Part shown: one piece after another, positions 46,556-56,307 of the stretch | Position numbering within the stretch: the stretch's first letter is position 1 | Layout: each line of letters opens with the position of its first letter | DNA from: Cetobacterium_A somerae | GTDB taxonomy: Bacteria > Fusobacteriota > Fusobacteriia > Fusobacteriales > Fusobacteriaceae | Strand: one strand, 5' to 3' | NCBI RefSeq assembly: GCF_044784365.2 | Contig: NZ_CP173062.2 | Length of the DNA: 64,000 bases | The notes under the pieces: generated by a model | Told to the model about the DNA's origin: nothing | Seen by the model: only the letters and a program-made list of their open reading frames with translations | Databases searched by the model: none | Translations under genes and position numbers: made by a program

Positions 46556-49500
46556 ATGAATATAGTACAATTTTCAATAAAGCGTCCAGTTGTTACCATG
46601 ATGATAATTATATCAATGGTTATACTAGGGATATTGACGTTAGTTAATTTAAAAACACAACTTATGCCTAATTATAATATGCCAATGGCTGCAATTAGAG
46701 TAAGTTGGAAAGGTGCCTCTCCAGATGATATGGAGAAGCTAGTTACAAAAGAAGTGGAAAAAGGTTTAACAAGCGTAGAAGGAATTAAAAGAATAACGAC
46801 TAAATCAACTATGGGAAAATCAGCACTGACAGTTGAATTTGAATATGGTGTTATTATAGATAATAAAGTAAACGATTTAGTGACAGCAGTTAGTAGAATA
46901 AGAAATAACCTACCAGATGATATAGATGAGCCTGTTATAAGAAAAACTTCATCCTCTGGGGATAGAGTAATGCTTATTGGATTAAGAGGAGAGGATCTAA
47001 TAAACTTAAAAAGTTTTGCAGATAATGTTGTTATCCCAAGACTTGAGAGAATTGAGGGTGTAGGAAGTGTTAGTATCTTTGGTGGACTGGAAAAAGAGAT
47101 TAAAGTAACAATTGACCCAGAGAAGTTAGAGGCTTATAATTTTTCAGTAACAGATTTATATAGTACTTTAAAAAGTTCAAGTTTAAACTTCCCATCTGGA
47201 TATATAAGAGAGGGAGATAAAGAGTATTTAGTAAAAGTTTCAGGAGAGGCTAAAACTTTAGAGGACATAAAAGAGATTGTTTTAGAAAATGCCAATGGTG
47301 AAACATTATACCTAACAGATGTTGCTAAGGTAGAGTTAAGTATAAAAGATAGAGACAGCTATGGTAGAACTGACGGTATTGATAATATTATAATAAATAT
47401 AGAAAAAAGTGATGTTGGAAACACAGTTGAAATCTCTAAGATAGCAAAAGATGAGTTAAAAAAGATGGAGCCTCTTTTACCTAAAGGAGCATCGTTTACT
47501 ATAAATAGAGATTCTGCTGTGGATATAACTACATCTATAAACACAGTAAAAAGTAACGCTATAACAGGGCTTGTGCTAGCTGGAATAATTCTATTTATTT
47601 TCTTAAGAGATTGGAGAGCAACTCTAGTTGTAACAGTGGCTATACCAGTTTCAATAATTGCAACATTTGGTTTCTTTGGAGCTAAAGGAATGACATTAAA
47701 TATAATATCTTTAATGGGATTATCTTTAGGAGTGGGAATGCTAGTAGATAACTCAATAGTTGTTTTAGATAACATCTTTAGACACTTAACTGAGTTAGGG
47801 CAAGATAGGATGGAAGCATCGGAAAATGGAGCTTCAGAAGTTATTATTCCGATAATAGCTTCAACAGCAACAACAATCGCTGTGTTTATTCCTATAGTTA
47901 TAAGAGAGGGAAGAGCAAAAGAGATGTATAAAGATATGGCTTTTTCAATAACGTTCTCTTTATTAGCATCTTTAATAATAGCAATAACATTTGTTCCTAT
48001 GATATGTAGTAGAATTTTAAAATCTAAAACTACAGTTCATGAAGAGGGAAAAATTTTAAAAACTATAAAGAAGTATTACTCTAAAGTTTTAGTACTATCA
48101 CTAAAACATAAAGGGATAGTTTTAGGAGCTATGGTTGTTCTATTTGTAGTTATTGTAGGATATGGGTCTAAAAAAATTGGTGGAGAGTTTATGCCAACAA
48201 CTGATGATGGAGTTTATACTATTATAGCTGAAATGCCAAGTGGTATGGAGATTGAAAAATCAAATAGAATTACAAAAGAGTTAGAAGCTATTGTTGGGAA
48301 AGATCCACAAACAAAAAAATTCATATCTTCAGTTAGTAAAGAAGCTGTCTCTGTCATGGTAGATATTGGTCCTAAAAGTGATAGAGATAAAAAAGTTCAA
48401 GAGATTATGAATGAAACAAGAAAAAAGATATCACATATTCCAGATGTAAAGTTAAACTTAGTTCCTAGAATGGCTTTTGGAAGAGGAACAGGAAGAGATA
48501 TATCTTTAATTTTAAAATCTGATGATCTAAATCAATTAAGTTATGTTTCAAAAGTAATTTCAGAAAAAATGGCAGCAAATCCAGGATTTACAGACATAAA
48601 TAACTCTATGGTTAATGGAAATCCAGAAGTGAAAATACTTTTAGATAGAAAAAAAATGGAATACTATGGAGTTAAAGTTAATGACTTAACGCTTTCAGTA
48701 AGTTACCAAATATTAGGTGGAGCTCCAATAAAGATAAAAACAGCAAATGAAGAGGTAGATGTAAGTTTAAGACTTGGTGAAGAGTTTAGAAACTCACCTG
48801 AAAAGGTTCAAGAGCTAAGGATAAAATCAAAAGATGGTGGAGTTGTAAAGCTTAAAGATATAGCGACTTTTGAAATAGGAGAGGGAGCTTACGGAATAGA
48901 TAAAGAGGATAAGATTACAATGGTAACCATTGATGCTAATACTACGAATGGGCTCGATTTAGTGACAGGTCAAAAGTATATAAAAGAGATTTTAGACGAA
49001 GCAGGACTACCTAAAACGATAACGTATTCTTTTGGTGGAAGTGGAAGAAATATGGCTGAAGTAAACGAGCAGTTAAAGGCTGCCTTTGTAGTAGCGATGT
49101 TTTTAGTTTACTTTATACTTGCAGCACAATTTGAATCATATATTTTACCAGTTATTGTTATGGGAACAGTTCCTCTTTCAGTTATAGGTGTCTATAGTGG
49201 ACTTTTATTAACTGGACAAAAGACAAATACAATGGTTTTTGTTGGAATCATTATGCTAGCAGGAATAGTTGTAAACAATGCGATAGTTTTAATAGATTAT
49301 ATAAAGATTCTTTTAGAGAGGGAGATACCTTTAAAAGAAGCTATATTAGAGGCTGGAAGAACGAGACTAAGACCAATTTTTATGACAACGATGACAACAG
49401 TATTTGGAATGGTTCCTTTATCTTTAGGAATTGGGCAAGGTAGTGAAATGTATAAAGGAATGGCTATAGCAGTTATTTTCGGGCTTATATTTTCTACACT

Positions 49501-49573
49501 ATTAACATTGATATTAATTCCTATATTGTTTTATATTTATGAGGTTGTAAAAAATAAAATTTCAAAGAAATAG
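46556..49573 (+). CDS. RND-family efflux pump, AcrB/MexB-like
   Basis: 1005 residues, 12 helices in two halves with two large periplasmic loops. SIKRPVVTMMIIISMVILGIL at the start, then GASPDDMEKLVTKEVE, LSLGVGMLVDNSIVVLDNIFRHL and the second-half FVGIIMLAGIVVNNAIVLIDYIK. RTRLRPIFMTTMTTVFGMVPLSLG is the closing motif. It is in the hydrophobe/amphiphile efflux group by shape; actual substrates are unknown. A bidirectional terminator follows. Confidence 0.95.
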   Translation: MNIVQFSIKRPVVTMMIIISMVILGILTLVNLKTQLMPNYNMPMAAIRVSWKGASPDDMEKLVTKEVEKGLTSVEGIKRITTKSTMGKSALTVEFEYGVIIDNKVNDLVTAVSRIRNNLPDDIDEPVIRKTSSSGDRVMLIGLRGEDLINLKSFADNVVIPRLERIEGVGSVSIFGGLEKEIKVTIDPEKLEAYNFSVTDLYSTLKSSSLNFPSGYIREGDKEYLVKVSGEAKTLEDIKEIVLENANGETLYLTDVAKVELSIKDRDSYGRTDGIDNIIINIEKSDVGNTVEISKIAKDELKKMEPLLPKGASFTINRDSAVDITTSINTVKSNAITGLVLAGIILFIFLRDWRATLVVTVAIPVSIIATFGFFGAKGMTLNIISLMGLSLGVGMLVDNSIVVLDNIFRHLTELGQDRMEASENGASEVIIPIIASTATTIAVFIPIVIREGRAKEMYKDMAFSITFSLLASLIIAITFVPMICSRILKSKTTVHEEGKILKTIKKYYSKVLVLSLKHKGIVLGAMVVLFVVIVGYGSKKIGGEFMPTTDDGVYTIIAEMPSGMEIEKSNRITKELEAIVGKDPQTKKFISSVSKEAVSVMVDIGPKSDRDKKVQEIMNETRKKISHIPDVKLNLVPRMAFGRGTGRDISLILKSDDLNQLSYVSKVISEKMAANPGFTDINNSMVNGNPEVKILLDRKKMEYYGVKVNDLTLSVSYQILGGAPIKIKTANEEVDVSLRLGEEFRNSPEKVQELRIKSKDGGVVKLKDIATFEIGEGAYGIDKEDKITMVTIDANTTNGLDLVTGQKYIKEILDEAGLPKTITYSFGGSGRNMAEVNEQLKAAFVVAMFLVYFILAAQFESYILPVIVMGTVPLSVIGVYSGLLLTGQKTNTMVFVGIIMLAGIVVNNAIVLIDYIKILLEREIPLKEAILEAGRTRLRPIFMTTMTTVFGMVPLSLGIGQGSEMYKGMAIAVIFGLIFSTLLTLILIPILFYIYEVVKNKISKK

Positions 49574-49595
49574 TATTTGATTAAAAAGTTGAAAC

Positions 49596-49630
49596 AAAAA
49601 AAGCAGTGGAATTATTCACTGCTTTTTTTG
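49596..49630. terminator. Bidirectional terminator between RND pump and siderophore importer
   Basis: AAAAAAAGCAGTG pairs with CACTGCTTTTTTT around GAATTATT, so it can end both converging transcripts. Confidence 0.88.
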
Positions 49631-49637
49631 TTACTAT

Positions 49638-50567
49638 TTATTTTAATCCAGCTTTAACTTCGTCAGCCATTTTCTGTGTAGTTTTTATTCCACCAGTAGC
49701 AGTGTACCAAGTTTCAGCATCTAAGAAAATAATATTTCCATCTTTATAAGCTTTTGTTGCTTTTATAATATCATTATCAAAAGCTTTGTTAGCTGATACG
49801 TCTCCACCATTTACAGCACTTCTATCTACAACAAAGATATAATCAGGATTTTTTTCTAATAGATACTCAAAGTTTACTTTACTTCCATGAGTTGAAACAG
49901 CAACTTCATCAACTGGTTTAAATCCAAAGTGATCAAAGATTATTCCAAATCTTGATTTTAATCCATAAACTGATAGTTTTCCATTATTTGATAGAACAAC
50001 TACAGCATTTAGATTTTTATTACTTACATTTTCTTTGATTTCATTTAAATTGTTTTCGATTATTCCTAACTCTTTTGTTAACTCAGTTTCTTTAGAGAAT
50101 ATCTCTCCCATAGTTTTAGCATTAGTTTTAAGAGCTTTTAAATAGTCATCACCAGTAGTTGTTAATCCAACTGTAGGAGCTATTTTTGATAGTTGCTCAT
50201 AAAACGGTTCCTGTCTTCCAGAGATAATTATTAAATCTGGTTTCATCTCATAAATTTTTTCTAAGTTAGGGTCTTTTAATCCACCAACGTTAACATATTT
50301 TTCATCATTATATTTTTCTAAAAACTTTGGTAAGCTCTCTTTTGGTAATCCTATGATTTCAACACCTGTAGTATCTAACATCTCAACGATTCCATAATCA
50401 AATACGATAACTCTCTTTGGGTTTTTAACAACCTCTGTTGTTCCCATTACATGATTTATAGTTATTTTCTCTCCAGCCGTTACCTCTTCAATACCAGATG
50501 TTAGGTAGAAAAATACACCTACACATATTGCTGTAACTAGAGCTAGTAAACCTAATATTTTTTTCAT
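49638..50567 (-). CDS. yclQ: Siderophore-binding protein of ABC importer, YclQ/CeuE-like
   Basis: 309 residues, class III binding protein. N-terminal membrane segment (ILGLLALVTAICVGVFFYL), then ITINHVMGTTEVVKNPKRVIVFDYGIVEMLDTTGVEIIGLPK, the YclQ/CeuE pattern. Family members bind petrobactin or other catecholates. The putative lipidation Cys is not in a normal lipobox, so it may be anchored by the helix. Last gene of the minus-strand importer operon, ending at a terminator. Confidence 0.85.
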   Translation of the reverse strand: MKKILGLLALVTAICVGVFFYLTSGIEEVTAGEKITINHVMGTTEVVKNPKRVIVFDYGIVEMLDTTGVEIIGLPKESLPKFLEKYNDEKYVNVGGLKDPNLEKIYEMKPDLIIISGRQEPFYEQLSKIAPTVGLTTTGDDYLKALKTNAKTMGEIFSKETELTKELGIIENNLNEIKENVSNKNLNAVVVLSNNGKLSVYGLKSRFGIIFDHFGFKPVDEVAVSTHGSKVNFEYLLEKNPDYIFVVDRSAVNGGDVSANKAFDNDIIKATKAYKDGNIIFLDAETWYTATGGIKTTQKMADEVKAGLK

Positions 50568-50576
50568 TTTCTCCTC

Positions 50577-51332
50577 CTAGAAGTACACACATATATTTTT
50601 TTTATTAATCTCTTCAATATGGAATGGCATCTCATAAAGTTTTTCCAATCTTTCTTTAACAACTACATTTTGAGTTTCATCCATATGTTTTAATTTTCCA
50701 TTTTTCATTGCTAATATATAATCTGAGTAAACAGATGTAAAGTTTATGTCATGCATAACTATAACTATTGTTTTATTAAAATCTTTTACAAGTTTATGTA
50801 AAATTTTCATCATAGCTACAGAACTTTTCATATCTAAATTATTTAGTGGTTCATCAAGAAATATATATTTTGTATTTTGAGCAATGGTCATAGCTATGTA
50901 AGCTCTTTGTCTTTGTCCTCCACTTAACTCATCTAAGTATTTATCTCTAAATTCTCCTAGATTCATATATTCAATAGCCTCTTCAATGATTTTTTTATCT
51001 TCGTTATTTAGTCTTCCACCACTGTGAGGGAATCGTCCAAATGATATTAACTCATACACTGTAAGTCTTACATTTGTAGTGTTTTCTTGTTTAAGTGTAG
51101 CGATTGTTTTAGCTAGTTCAGCTTTATCCCACTCACTAATAGCTTTTCCATCTATTTTTATTTCACCAGAATCTAGTGGAGTTAAACGGCTAATCATATT
51201 TAATAAAGTACTTTTACCAGCTCCATTTGGTCCTATTATACAAGTTATCTTTCCCTCGGGAATATCAGTTGTGACATTTTCTACAACAAATTTTGATCTA
51301 TATGATTTACTTACATTTTTTATCTCAATCAT
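50577..51332 (-). CDS. yclP: Siderophore ABC importer ATPase, YclP/CeuD-like
   Basis: 251 residues. Walker A GPNGAGKSTLL, signature LSGGQRQRAYIAM, Walker B YIFLDEPLNNLD and the H-loop VMHDINF. FepC-type ATPase powering uptake through YclN/YclO. It sits 1 base from the preceding gene. Confidence 0.92.
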   Translation of the reverse strand: MIEIKNVSKSYRSKFVVENVTTDIPEGKITCIIGPNGAGKSTLLNMISRLTPLDSGEIKIDGKAISEWDKAELAKTIATLKQENTTNVRLTVYELISFGRFPHSGGRLNNEDKKIIEEAIEYMNLGEFRDKYLDELSGGQRQRAYIAMTIAQNTKYIFLDEPLNNLDMKSSVAMMKILHKLVKDFNKTIVIVMHDINFTSVYSDYILAMKNGKLKHMDETQNVVVKERLEKLYEMPFHIEEINKKNICVYF

Positions 51333-51333
51333 T

Positions 51334-52302
51334 TTATCCTATTCTCCTCTCTTTTAATAAAATCCATAGTAAGTACATTCCACCAACAAAGTTGATAACT
51401 GTTCCTACAGGGAAACTATTATTGAATATTTTTTCTACAATTAGCTGTCCTATAATTAAGGATAAAATACTCATAAAAATAGAAGCGACAACTAAATATT
51501 TATGCTTATAAGTTTTTAATAACTCTTTTGATATATTAACTGTTAAAAGTCCTAAAAATACAACTGGTCCAACTAATGCTGTAGATATAGAAACTAATAG
51601 CCCAACTATTGTAAGATTTTTTCTTAAAAGTTTTTTATAATCTAATCCTAAATTTATAGATTGGCTATATCCTAGACTCATAACATCTAAAGTTCTCATA
51701 TCCTTTCTTAACCAGAAAAATACAAGAGCAACAATGATATAAGCTATTGAAAGTAGAGTTGTATTAACTCTGTTGTAACTTGCAAATAGACTACTTTGTA
51801 AAACTAGAAACTCATTTGGATCCATTATCATTTGAATTCCATTAGATAAACTATCTAAGAAAGTTCCCACAATCATTCCGATTAAAATCATATAAAGTAG
51901 TTTTCCTTTACTTTTACCTGTAAAAAACTTTTGAAGAAAAATACTAACTGTAACCATAAGCCCAACTGTTATAAAAAATTTTGGAATTGGAGTTGTAAGC
52001 AAAGGTAAAGTTCTTCTAAATAGAAAGATAGTCATTGTTTGTAAAAAAACATACATAGAATCAAGGCCCATAACACTTGGAGTTAGAATTCTACTATCTG
52101 TAACTGTTTGGAAAAGTAGTGTTGATACAGCAACACAAGTTCCACTTAAAACTATTGCTAATATTTTTATACCTCTTGTTGAGATTAAGTATCTAAAATT
52201 ATTTTTATTTACACCGACTAATAGAAAAAATGCTGCTGCTATTAATAAGGCTAAAAGAAGACCTAGCAGGATATTTTCCATCCTTTTTTCATTATTCTTC
52301 AA
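51334..52302 (-). CDS. yclO: Siderophore ABC importer permease, YclO/CeuC-like
   Basis: 322 residues, FecCD family, about 9-10 helices. RGIKILAIVLSGTCVAVSTLLFQTVTDSRILTPSVMGLDSMY is the first-half signature, and GLLVSISTALVGPVVFLGLLTVNISKEL the loop that contacts the ATPase. The start overlaps the YclN stop by 11 bases. Confidence 0.92.
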   Translation of the reverse strand: MKNNEKRMENILLGLLLALLIAAAFFLLVGVNKNNFRYLISTRGIKILAIVLSGTCVAVSTLLFQTVTDSRILTPSVMGLDSMYVFLQTMTIFLFRRTLPLLTTPIPKFFITVGLMVTVSIFLQKFFTGKSKGKLLYMILIGMIVGTFLDSLSNGIQMIMDPNEFLVLQSSLFASYNRVNTTLLSIAYIIVALVFFWLRKDMRTLDVMSLGYSQSINLGLDYKKLLRKNLTIVGLLVSISTALVGPVVFLGLLTVNISKELLKTYKHKYLVVASIFMSILSLIIGQLIVEKIFNNSFPVGTVINFVGGMYLLWILLKERRIG

Positions 52303-53245
52303 AATTTAACCTCCTAAATATCATAGCTAAGAATATTCCACTTCCAAATACTCCTGTTATCATTCCAATTGGAATCTCATGTGGATATATAACCACTCTA
52401 CCTAAAATATCACATAAAAGTAAAAATAAACCTCCCAAAGCTCCAGTTATGTAAAGATTTTTAGATAGATTATCTCCGAAAAATAGAGAAACTATGTTTG
52501 GAATGATTAAACCTAAAAATGGTATTCCACCAACTGTTATCATAACTAATGAAGATATAAAACAAACTAAAATTAGTCCTATATTTACAATAGTTTTATA
52601 ATTAATTCCTAAGTTTGTTGCAAACTCCTCTCCCATTCCAGAGATTGTAAATTGCTTTGAATAAAAGAAAGCAATTAAAACTAAAGGAATTGTTATATAT
52701 AAAAGTTCGTAGTTACCTTTTAATACTCCTGAAAAATCACCAAAAAGCCAGCTGTTAATACTTTGTATTAAATCTCCTTTATATGCAAAAAACATAGTTA
52801 TAGAGCTTAGGATTCCACTTATCATCATACCAATAAGTGGTACTAAAGCGTTGTCCTTTATTTTAATTTTTCTTATTATTCCCAGAAAAAGAAATGTTCC
52901 TCCCATGGTAAATGCTGATGCGATTAACATCTTAAAGATGATTGATTCCCTTGGGAAAAAAAGTAAAGCTATTAGAATCCCTAATTTTGAGGAGTCAGCA
53001 GTTCCAGCAGTTGTTGGAGAAACAAATTTATTCATAGTAAGTTGCTGCATAATTAAACCACAGATACTCATTCCAAATCCAGCTGTTATAATACTGATTG
53101 TTCTTGGAATCCTACTTAAAAATATTATATTGTTACTATTTGTACCCTGAACAAAAATATCAGAGAGATTTACTGTTGCTACGCCTAAAAAAATAGAGAT
53201 TATTGATAGAAAAATGATAAATGCTGTTATTATAAAGTTTTTCAT
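52292..53245 (-). CDS. yclN: Siderophore ABC importer permease, YclN/CeuB-like
   Basis: 317 residues, FecCD family. RIPRTISIITAGFGMSICGLIMQQLTMNKFVSPTTAGTADSSKLG is the FecCD signature, with GGIPFLGLIIPNIVSLFFGDNLSK in the second half. First gene of the yclNOPQ-ordered operon. Its promoter has TTGACA and TATAAT followed by a palindrome that resembles the one before the TonB receptor, pointing to joint iron control. Confidence 0.92.
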   Translation of the reverse strand: MKNFIITAFIIFLSIISIFLGVATVNLSDIFVQGTNSNNIIFLSRIPRTISIITAGFGMSICGLIMQQLTMNKFVSPTTAGTADSSKLGILIALLFFPRESIIFKMLIASAFTMGGTFLFLGIIRKIKIKDNALVPLIGMMISGILSSITMFFAYKGDLIQSINSWLFGDFSGVLKGNYELLYITIPLVLIAFFYSKQFTISGMGEEFATNLGINYKTIVNIGLILVCFISSLVMITVGGIPFLGLIIPNIVSLFFGDNLSKNLYITGALGGLFLLLCDILGRVVIYPHEIPIGMITGVFGSGIFLAMIFRRLNFEE

Positions 53246-53262
53246 TTAATCTCCTTGTTCAA

Positions 53263-53310
53263 TATTTTGTTTTACAAAATAAATTATAGCAAAATATTAT
53301 ACTTTGTCAA
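53263..53310 (-). promoter_or_regulatory. Promoter and palindromic operator of the siderophore importer operon
   Basis: On the minus strand TTGACA (53310-53305), 16 bases, TATAAT (53288-53283), then the palindrome TATTTTGTAAAACAAAATA (53281-53263). The operator sits at the expected transcription start, fitting repression by an iron-type regulator; the regulator is not shown. Confidence 0.75.
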
Positions 53311-53371
53311 TAATAAAATTTTTTTATAGAAATATATATATACTCAAATTAAATTTAAATAAAAATCTAAT

Positions 53372-53453
53372 ATGTTTACTAAATATATCGAGGAAAGTGT
53401 CTAAAAAACAATGATTTATCTAAAAAAAATTTTTAAATGTTTACTAAAAATAT
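53372..53453. promoter_or_regulatory. Direct repeats upstream of ROK gene
   Basis: ATGTTTACTAAATATAT (53372-53388) and ATGTTTACTAAAAATAT (53437-53453) differ at one base and start 65 bases apart in the 5' region of the ROK regulator. They may be operators for the ROK protein or its divergent neighbour. The rest of 53311-53532 is plain AT-rich sequence. Confidence 0.5.
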
Positions 53454-53532
53454 AAAAATGAGTTAAAATTGAAGAAAATGATATTTACTTAAACAGAATA
53501 AAAAAATATACTTAAGATGTAGAGGGGATGAA

Positions 53533-54647
53533 ATGAACTTAAATAAGAAAAAAATATTGACAACAATATATGAAAATGGACCTAAAAGTAGAAAAGAACT
53601 TTCAGATATTTTGGGAATATCAAAAACTATAATTGGAAGATACATCAAACAATTTATAGAAGAAAATATTTTAATTGAGGAAAAAGAAACTTTAAAAGGA
53701 TTAGTTGGAAAACCTCAAATAAAATTAAATTTCAAAAAAGATTTTGGAAGAGTGCTTGGAATTCATTTAAGTGACAAAGAGATAAGAGGAGGTGTAGGAA
53801 ATCCATTAGGTGAATTATTAGAGTTTGATTCAATAAATTTAGAAAAATTATCAGGGGAATTAGTTTTAGAAAAATTATTAAAATTAATTAAAAAATTTAT
53901 AACAAATTATAAAATAGAAGTTATAGCATTAGGTATGAATGGAGTTGTAGATAGTAAGAATGGAGTATCTATTTTATCAGTTTATTATAATTGGAAAAAT
54001 ATTCAATTAAAAAAAATATTAGAAACAGAATTTAATATACCTGTAATTTTAGAGAACGGAACAAATTTAATGGCTCTCAGAGAAAAAAGAAATGGTTTAG
54101 GAAAAAAATTTAAAAATTTTATAGTTTTTAATATAGATGAAGGAGTTGGTGCAGGAATTATTGTGGAAGAAAAGTTATACAGTGGAACAAAATTTGAAGC
54201 TGGTGAAATTGGTCACGCACCATATGATTATTCTGAAGATGCACCAATATGTAGTTGTGGGAATAAAGGATGTTTAGAAACATATCTTGCTAATTGGCGG
54301 GTAGTAGAAAGAGTTTATAAAGAAAAAGGAATGGTTCTTGTATATGAAGAAATAATACATAGAGCTAATAAAGGAGAAACGTATTTTTATAAACTAATAC
54401 TTTCTTTGGTAAAAGCAATATCTCATGGAATTTTATGGACTGAGTATTTATTAAATCCAGAAGGGATAATAATAACGGGGAAAATAACAGAGTGTAAAGA
54501 TTTTTTTGGAAAGAGGTTCAAAGAGTATTGAATAATAATCTTTTAAATAAAGATAAAAAAATCTGTTTATTAAAATCAAGATATGAAAAAAACTCTATTT
54601 TAGAAGGGGCAATTTTTTTTGGATTAGATTATTATTTTAATAAGTAG
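53533..54647 (+). pseudogene. ROK-family transcriptional regulator, frameshifted at a T7 tract
   Basis: The N-terminal winged helix (TTIYENGPKSRKELSDILGISKTIIGRYIKQF) is followed by the ROK sugar-kinase-like domain, with VFNIDEGVGAGIIVEEKLYSGTKFEAGEIGH and zinc motif CSCGNKGCLET. The frame stops at 54531. A shift of one base at the seven-T run 54501-54507 continues it as KEVQRVLNNNLLNKDKK and ILEGAIFFGLDYYF to 54647, the expected ROK C-terminus. One extra T would give about 371 residues. It could be a true mutation, slippage-based switching or a sequencing slip. It probably controls the symporter/sulfatase operon downstream. Confidence 0.82.
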
Positions 54648-54664
54648 ATAAATAGAAGGAGGGT

Positions 54665-56164
54665 ATGATGACAAATTTTAATTGGTTTCTTGATGGAGGA
54701 TTGGTTGGGTTTTATATTCTACTAAGTTTAATTGTGGGGATTTTTATTAAAAAATATGTTAGAAATGTTAATGATTTCTTAGTTGCAGGAAGAAGTGTTG
54801 ATTTACATGTGGGGATGGCATCACTAGCAGCAACAGAATTTGGAATAATAACATGTATGGCAGCAAGTCAATTAGGATATCGTTATGGATTTGCTGGAGC
54901 AACTGTAGGAATAATAATGACAATAGTTATGTTTATTGTAGGAAAAACAGGATTTTGTATTGAACCTCTTAGAAAAGCAGGTGTTGTGACAATTCCAGAA
55001 TTTTTTGAAAAAAAATTTGGAAGTAGAGTTAGATGGGCTTCTGGAGTTGTAATTGTTTTAGGTGGACTTTTGAATATGGGAGTATTTTTGAGAACAGGAG
55101 GAGAATTTTTAGTTTATGTAGCAGGATTAAATCCAAAATATTTAGAAATAACAATGACAGTTTTATTGATAATTGTAGCTTTGTATACTATATTAGGTGG
55201 AATGTTATCGGTATTAGTAACAGATTATATGCAGTTCTTACTTATGAGTATTGGACTTATTTTAACTACATTTACAGTATTTATAAAAGTTGGATGGAAT
55301 AAACTATTTGATACAGTTATAACGCAATATGGTGCAGGAGGAATAAATCCATTTGTACATCCTAAACTAGGTTGGCAATATGTTTTATATACAACATTAG
55401 TATTAACAGCAACAGTTTTAACTTGGCAAACAATGGTTTCTAGAGTTCTTTCAGCTAAAGATGAAAAAGTTGCTAAAAAAATGTATACTAAAACAAGTAT
55501 ATTTTATATTGTAAGATCATTGATTCCAGTGCTTTGGGGTGTTACAGCGTTAGTTTTAGTAAAGTTAGATGCTGTAGGAGGAAATCCGTTATACGCAATG
55601 CCAAAAATGTTATCAGTTTTACTACCAAGTGGAATAATTGGACTTTTAGTAGCAGCAATGCTTGCAGCTGATATGTCAACAGATTCATCATATCTTTTAG
55701 GATGGGCAAGTGTAATATATAATGATATTTTAGTAATATTTCATAAAAATTCTTGGTCAGAAAAAAGAGCTATATTTATAAATAGAATTTTAATAGGAAT
55801 AATAGGTGTATTTCTTTTATTATATGGATTATGGTATCCATTAAAATCAGATTTATGGATTTATATGACATTAACAGCAACAATTTATTCAGTGAGTGTA
55901 TCAACTCTTCTAATAGCAGCTTGTTATTGGGAAAAGGCTAATGATTGGGGAGCTTTTGCAACAATAATAGTTGGTGCTTTAATACCAGGTGGTTTTTTAG
56001 TTGCTCAGCAAATACCAACTCTTAGCCCAATAACTGATGCAATAGGACCATATTATTCAGGGATAGCATCATTTATTTTTGCTTGGATTGCCATGGTGGT
56101 TGGTTCTCTTTTAAAAATATCAATTAAAGAAAAAGACAGAGTTTTAGAGGAGGAGATAGCATGA
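54665..56164 (+). CDS. Sodium:solute symporter (SSS family)
   Basis: 499 residues, about 13 helices. VNDFLVAGRSVDLHVGMASLAATEFG is the SSS opening and MLAADMSTDSSYLLGWASVIYND the sodium-site helix region. It probably takes up a sugar or sulfated sugar for the sulfatase of the same operon. The end ATGA overlaps the start of a 48-residue membrane protein; TGA is its genuine stop. Confidence 0.9.
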   Translation: MMTNFNWFLDGGLVGFYILLSLIVGIFIKKYVRNVNDFLVAGRSVDLHVGMASLAATEFGIITCMAASQLGYRYGFAGATVGIIMTIVMFIVGKTGFCIEPLRKAGVVTIPEFFEKKFGSRVRWASGVVIVLGGLLNMGVFLRTGGEFLVYVAGLNPKYLEITMTVLLIIVALYTILGGMLSVLVTDYMQFLLMSIGLILTTFTVFIKVGWNKLFDTVITQYGAGGINPFVHPKLGWQYVLYTTLVLTATVLTWQTMVSRVLSAKDEKVAKKMYTKTSIFYIVRSLIPVLWGVTALVLVKLDAVGGNPLYAMPKMLSVLLPSGIIGLLVAAMLAADMSTDSSYLLGWASVIYNDILVIFHKNSWSEKRAIFINRILIGIIGVFLLLYGLWYPLKSDLWIYMTLTATIYSVSVSTLLIAACYWEKANDWGAFATIIVGALIPGGFLVAQQIPTLSPITDAIGPYYSGIASFIFAWIAMVVGSLLKISIKEKDRVLEEEIA

Positions 56165-56307
56165 CAAATATTTTAGTTGGATTTTGGAAATTTTTAATAT
56201 GCTTTGGATTAGTTTGGTATGTTGTGACAATAGGGATTGTAGGGGTGAAAGGGTTTAAAAATATAAAAACTATGCTGGGAGGAATAAATGCTAGAGAAGA
56301 AAAATAA
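56161..56307 (+). CDS. 48-residue single-span membrane protein in SSS/sulfatase operon
   Basis: Starts at the ATG of the ATGA overlap with the symporter and ends inside the sulfatase gene (20-base overlap). It has one hydrophobic helix (about residues 4-29, ILVGFWKFLICFGLVWYVV...) and a short basic tail. Translational coupling on both sides argues that it is made. It may be a small accessory subunit of the symporter; no family name can be given. Confidence 0.7.
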   Translation: MTNILVGFWKFLICFGLVWYVVTIGIVGVKGFKNIKTMLGGINAREEK

